A DNA stretch of 64,000 nt from Achromobacter aloeverae. Lineage in GTDB: Bacteria; Pseudomonadota; Gammaproteobacteria; Burkholderiales; Burkholderiaceae_B. The DNA lies in NCBI RefSeq assembly GCF_004121055.1, contig NZ_PYAL01000001.1, forward strand, positions 1,302,001-1,366,000, written 5' to 3'. Below are positions 62,491-64,000 of this stretch, piece after piece. Position numbers and translations under genes: made by a program. Position 1 is the first letter of the stretch, and the number at the start of each line of letters is the position of its first letter. The notes under the pieces are model-generated. The model was not told the origin of the DNA and did not search any database. It was given only the letters and a program-made list of their open reading frames with translations.

Positions 62491-64000
62491 CTAGCGCAGG
62501 AACCCGATGGACAACCAGGGAACGGCGGCGACGACGATCAATCCCACGGCAATGGACAGCAGGTACCCCACGATGGCGCGCATGCCGCGGTCGGGGGACA
62601 CCCGGCCGATGGCGCAGGCGGCGTAGTAGCCGACGCCGAAGGGTGGCGCGAACAGGCCTATGCCCATGGCCAGGATCACCACCATGGCGTAATGCACCTC
62701 GTGTATGCCCATCTGATGCGCGATCGGGAACAGCAGGGGGCCGAACAGCACGATGGCCGGGATGCCTTCCAGCACGCTGCCCAGGATGATGAAGGCGACG
62801 ATGGATACCGCCATGAAGGTGGCCGCGCCGCCGGGCAGGCCCGCCATCAGGTGCGCCAGCTGGCCGGAGAAGCCGGATTGCGTCAGGGCCCAGGCCATGC
62901 CCGTCGCGGCGCCGATGATCAACAGGATGGACCCCGACAGGCAGGCGGTATCGACCAGCATGGGCCACAGGCGCTTCCAGTCGAAGCGGCGGTAGACCAG
63001 CAGGCCGATCAGCGTCGAATATACGATGCCGATGGTGGATACCTCGGTGGCCGTGGCCACGCCCTCCACCACCGCCGCCCGGATGACGAAAGGCAGGGCC
63101 AGCGCCGGCAGGGCGATCAGCAGCGTGCGCAGGATCTCGGCGCCGCTCGCCCGGCCTTCCGGCGCGCGCTCCTGGCGCCGGCTGCGCCGCCACACCACCA
63201 GGCACAGCATCAAGCCCAGCACCAGCCCCGGCAGCAGGCCGCCCGTGAACAAGGCGGTGATGGACACGCCGGTGACCGAGCCGATGGTGATCAGCACCAG
63301 GCTGGGCGGAATGGTCTCGGTCTGCGCGCCGGTGGCCGACAGCAGCGCCACCAGGTCGCCGTCCTTCGCGCCGCGCTTGCGCATCTCCGGAAACAGCACC
63401 GGCGCGACCGCCGCCATGTCCGCGGCCTTGGCGCCGGAGATGCCCGACACCAGGTACATCGCGCCGATCAGCACATAGGACAGGCCGCCGCGCACGTGTC
63501 CCAGCAGGCTCGCCAGGAACGCCACCATGCGTTGCGCCATGCCGGTCATCTCGATCAGCACGCCGAGGAAGACGAACAAGGGCACGGCCAGCAGGATCAG
63601 GTGCGACATGCCTTCGTCCATGCGTCCCACCACCACCATCATGGGCGTGCTGGTGGTCAAGGCCAGGTAGCCGAAGGTGGCCAGGCCAAAACAGAAGGCA
63701 ATGGGCACGCCGGCGAAGACGCAAGCCGCCACGACGCCGACGAAGAAGATCAGCAGGTTGTAGTTGCCGAGGTTCTGCAGGACGGGTTGCAGCAGGTAGA
63801 GCACGCCCACCACCAGCGCCACCACCACGATGGCCTTCAGCGCGCTCTGCCAGTCGGCCCTTTCCAGCAGGCGCAACAGCGCGACGGCGATCATCAGCAG
63901 CGTGCCCACGGGCAAGGCCGCCGCGCGCCAGATATTGGGTATCTCCAGCGCGGGCGTGGTGACGTACTGTTCCTCGTAGGCGTATTCGTAGCCGGGCCCG
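62491..64000 (-). CDS. dctM: TRAP transporter fused permease DctQM, 3' part (5' end beyond the window)
   Basis: This inner-membrane permease of the TRAP dicarboxylate-type transport family is read on the minus strand from the right window edge to TAG at 62491. The TTG near 63915 is not the start, since the frame is open upstream to base 64000 with ALEIPNIWRAAALPVGTLL, the end of a DctQ-like domain. The large subunit follows with about 12 hydrophobic segments, including FAGVPIAFCFGLATFGYLAL, LVSGISGAKAADMAAVAPVL and FAPPFGVGYYAACAIGRVSP. A fused small-large subunit is a known arrangement. The binding protein gene may lie outside the window. Confidence 0.9.
   Translation of the reverse strand, partial: GPGYEYAYEEQYVTTPALEIPNIWRAAALPVGTLLMIAVALLRLLERADWQSALKAIVVVALVVGVLYLLQPVLQNLGNYNLLIFFVGVVAACVFAGVPIAFCFGLATFGYLALTTSTPMMVVVGRMDEGMSHLILLAVPLFVFLGVLIEMTGMAQRMVAFLASLLGHVRGGLSYVLIGAMYLVSGISGAKAADMAAVAPVLFPEMRKRGAKDGDLVALLSATGAQTETIPPSLVLITIGSVTGVSITALFTGGLLPGLVLGLMLCLVVWRRSRRQERAPEGRASGAEILRTLLIALPALALPFVIRAAVVEGVATATEVSTIGIVYSTLIGLLVYRRFDWKRLWPMLVDTACLSGSILLIIGAATGMAWALTQSGFSGQLAHLMAGLPGGAATFMAVSIVAFIILGSVLEGIPAIVLFGPLLFPIAHQMGIHEVHYAMVVILAMGIGLFAPPFGVGYYAACAIGRVSPDRGMRAIVGYLLSIAVGLIVVAAVPWLSIGFLR

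Noticed and set aside
63600-63915. TTG at 63915 as start of a DctM-only gene
   Set aside because: The frame continues without a stop to base 64000 with DctQ-like text, so the gene is a fusion cut by the window edge.

Overview
The window looks like the chromosome of a Bordetella-like betaproteobacterium (Alcaligenaceae/Burkholderiales). Base composition is strongly G+C rich. Recognisable lineage markers include a Bug-type solute-binding protein, an intracellular PHB depolymerase with a cysteine nucleophile, DUF2863, DUF1178 and DUF2968 proteins, an EarP/EF-P pair with Arg32 in EF-P, and a Tad/Flp pilus cluster carrying a DUF3613 gene. I saw no rRNA, tRNA, prophage, IS element or CRISPR array. 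The assignment to this group is inference from gene content.

Layout. 1-5.4 kb: 5' part of pncB (minus strand, running off the left edge), fdxA and a ferredoxin reductase, phaZ, a decamer tandem array, then rnfB-nth. 5.7-10.5 kb: a branched-chain amino-acid-type ABC operon (ATPase, ATPase, binding protein, two permeases). 10.9-16.2 kb: acnA behind a palindromic operator-like site, then a 775-residue orphan protein of unknown function. 16.3-24.1 kb: Bug protein, GNAT acetyltransferase, DODA-type dioxygenase, DUF2863, earP-efp, DUF1178, DUF2968 lipoprotein.

24.3-38.6 kb is one long minus-strand Tad (tight adherence) cluster. In transcription order it reads flp pilin, prepilin peptidase, two TadE-like pseudopilins, RcpC/CpaB, RcpA secretin, TadZ, TadA ATPase, TadB, TadC, TadD, a DUF3613 protein, a TadG-like protein, and finally a sigma-54 activator overlapping the last pilus gene. 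An MHYT sensor-like membrane protein lies just upstream. 39.5-44.8 kb holds the most unusual locus: a long AT-rich control region, a TpsB/FhaC-type outer-membrane transporter with an altered VRG(F/Y) loop, a repeat-built Gly/Ala/Leu-rich lipoprotein, and a MarR regulator, with no classical TpsA exoprotein.

45.0-51.7 kb is a Yej-type peptide ABC operon with a lipoprotein-like binding protein. 51.9-53.7 kb is a second large orphan protein. 53.8-61.0 kb holds a secreted thermonuclease, a CorA transporter, two DUF72 paralogues, two small stress-type proteins and a UvrD-like helicase. 61.1-64.0 kb has a GT4 glycosyltransferase and a fused TRAP DctQM permease that runs off the right edge.

Short tandem arrays with periods of 10-15 bp recur in at least six intergenic gaps, and a 9-bp in-frame array lies inside tadD. 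Starts, sites and regulatory readings come from inspection only; no database or alignment was run.
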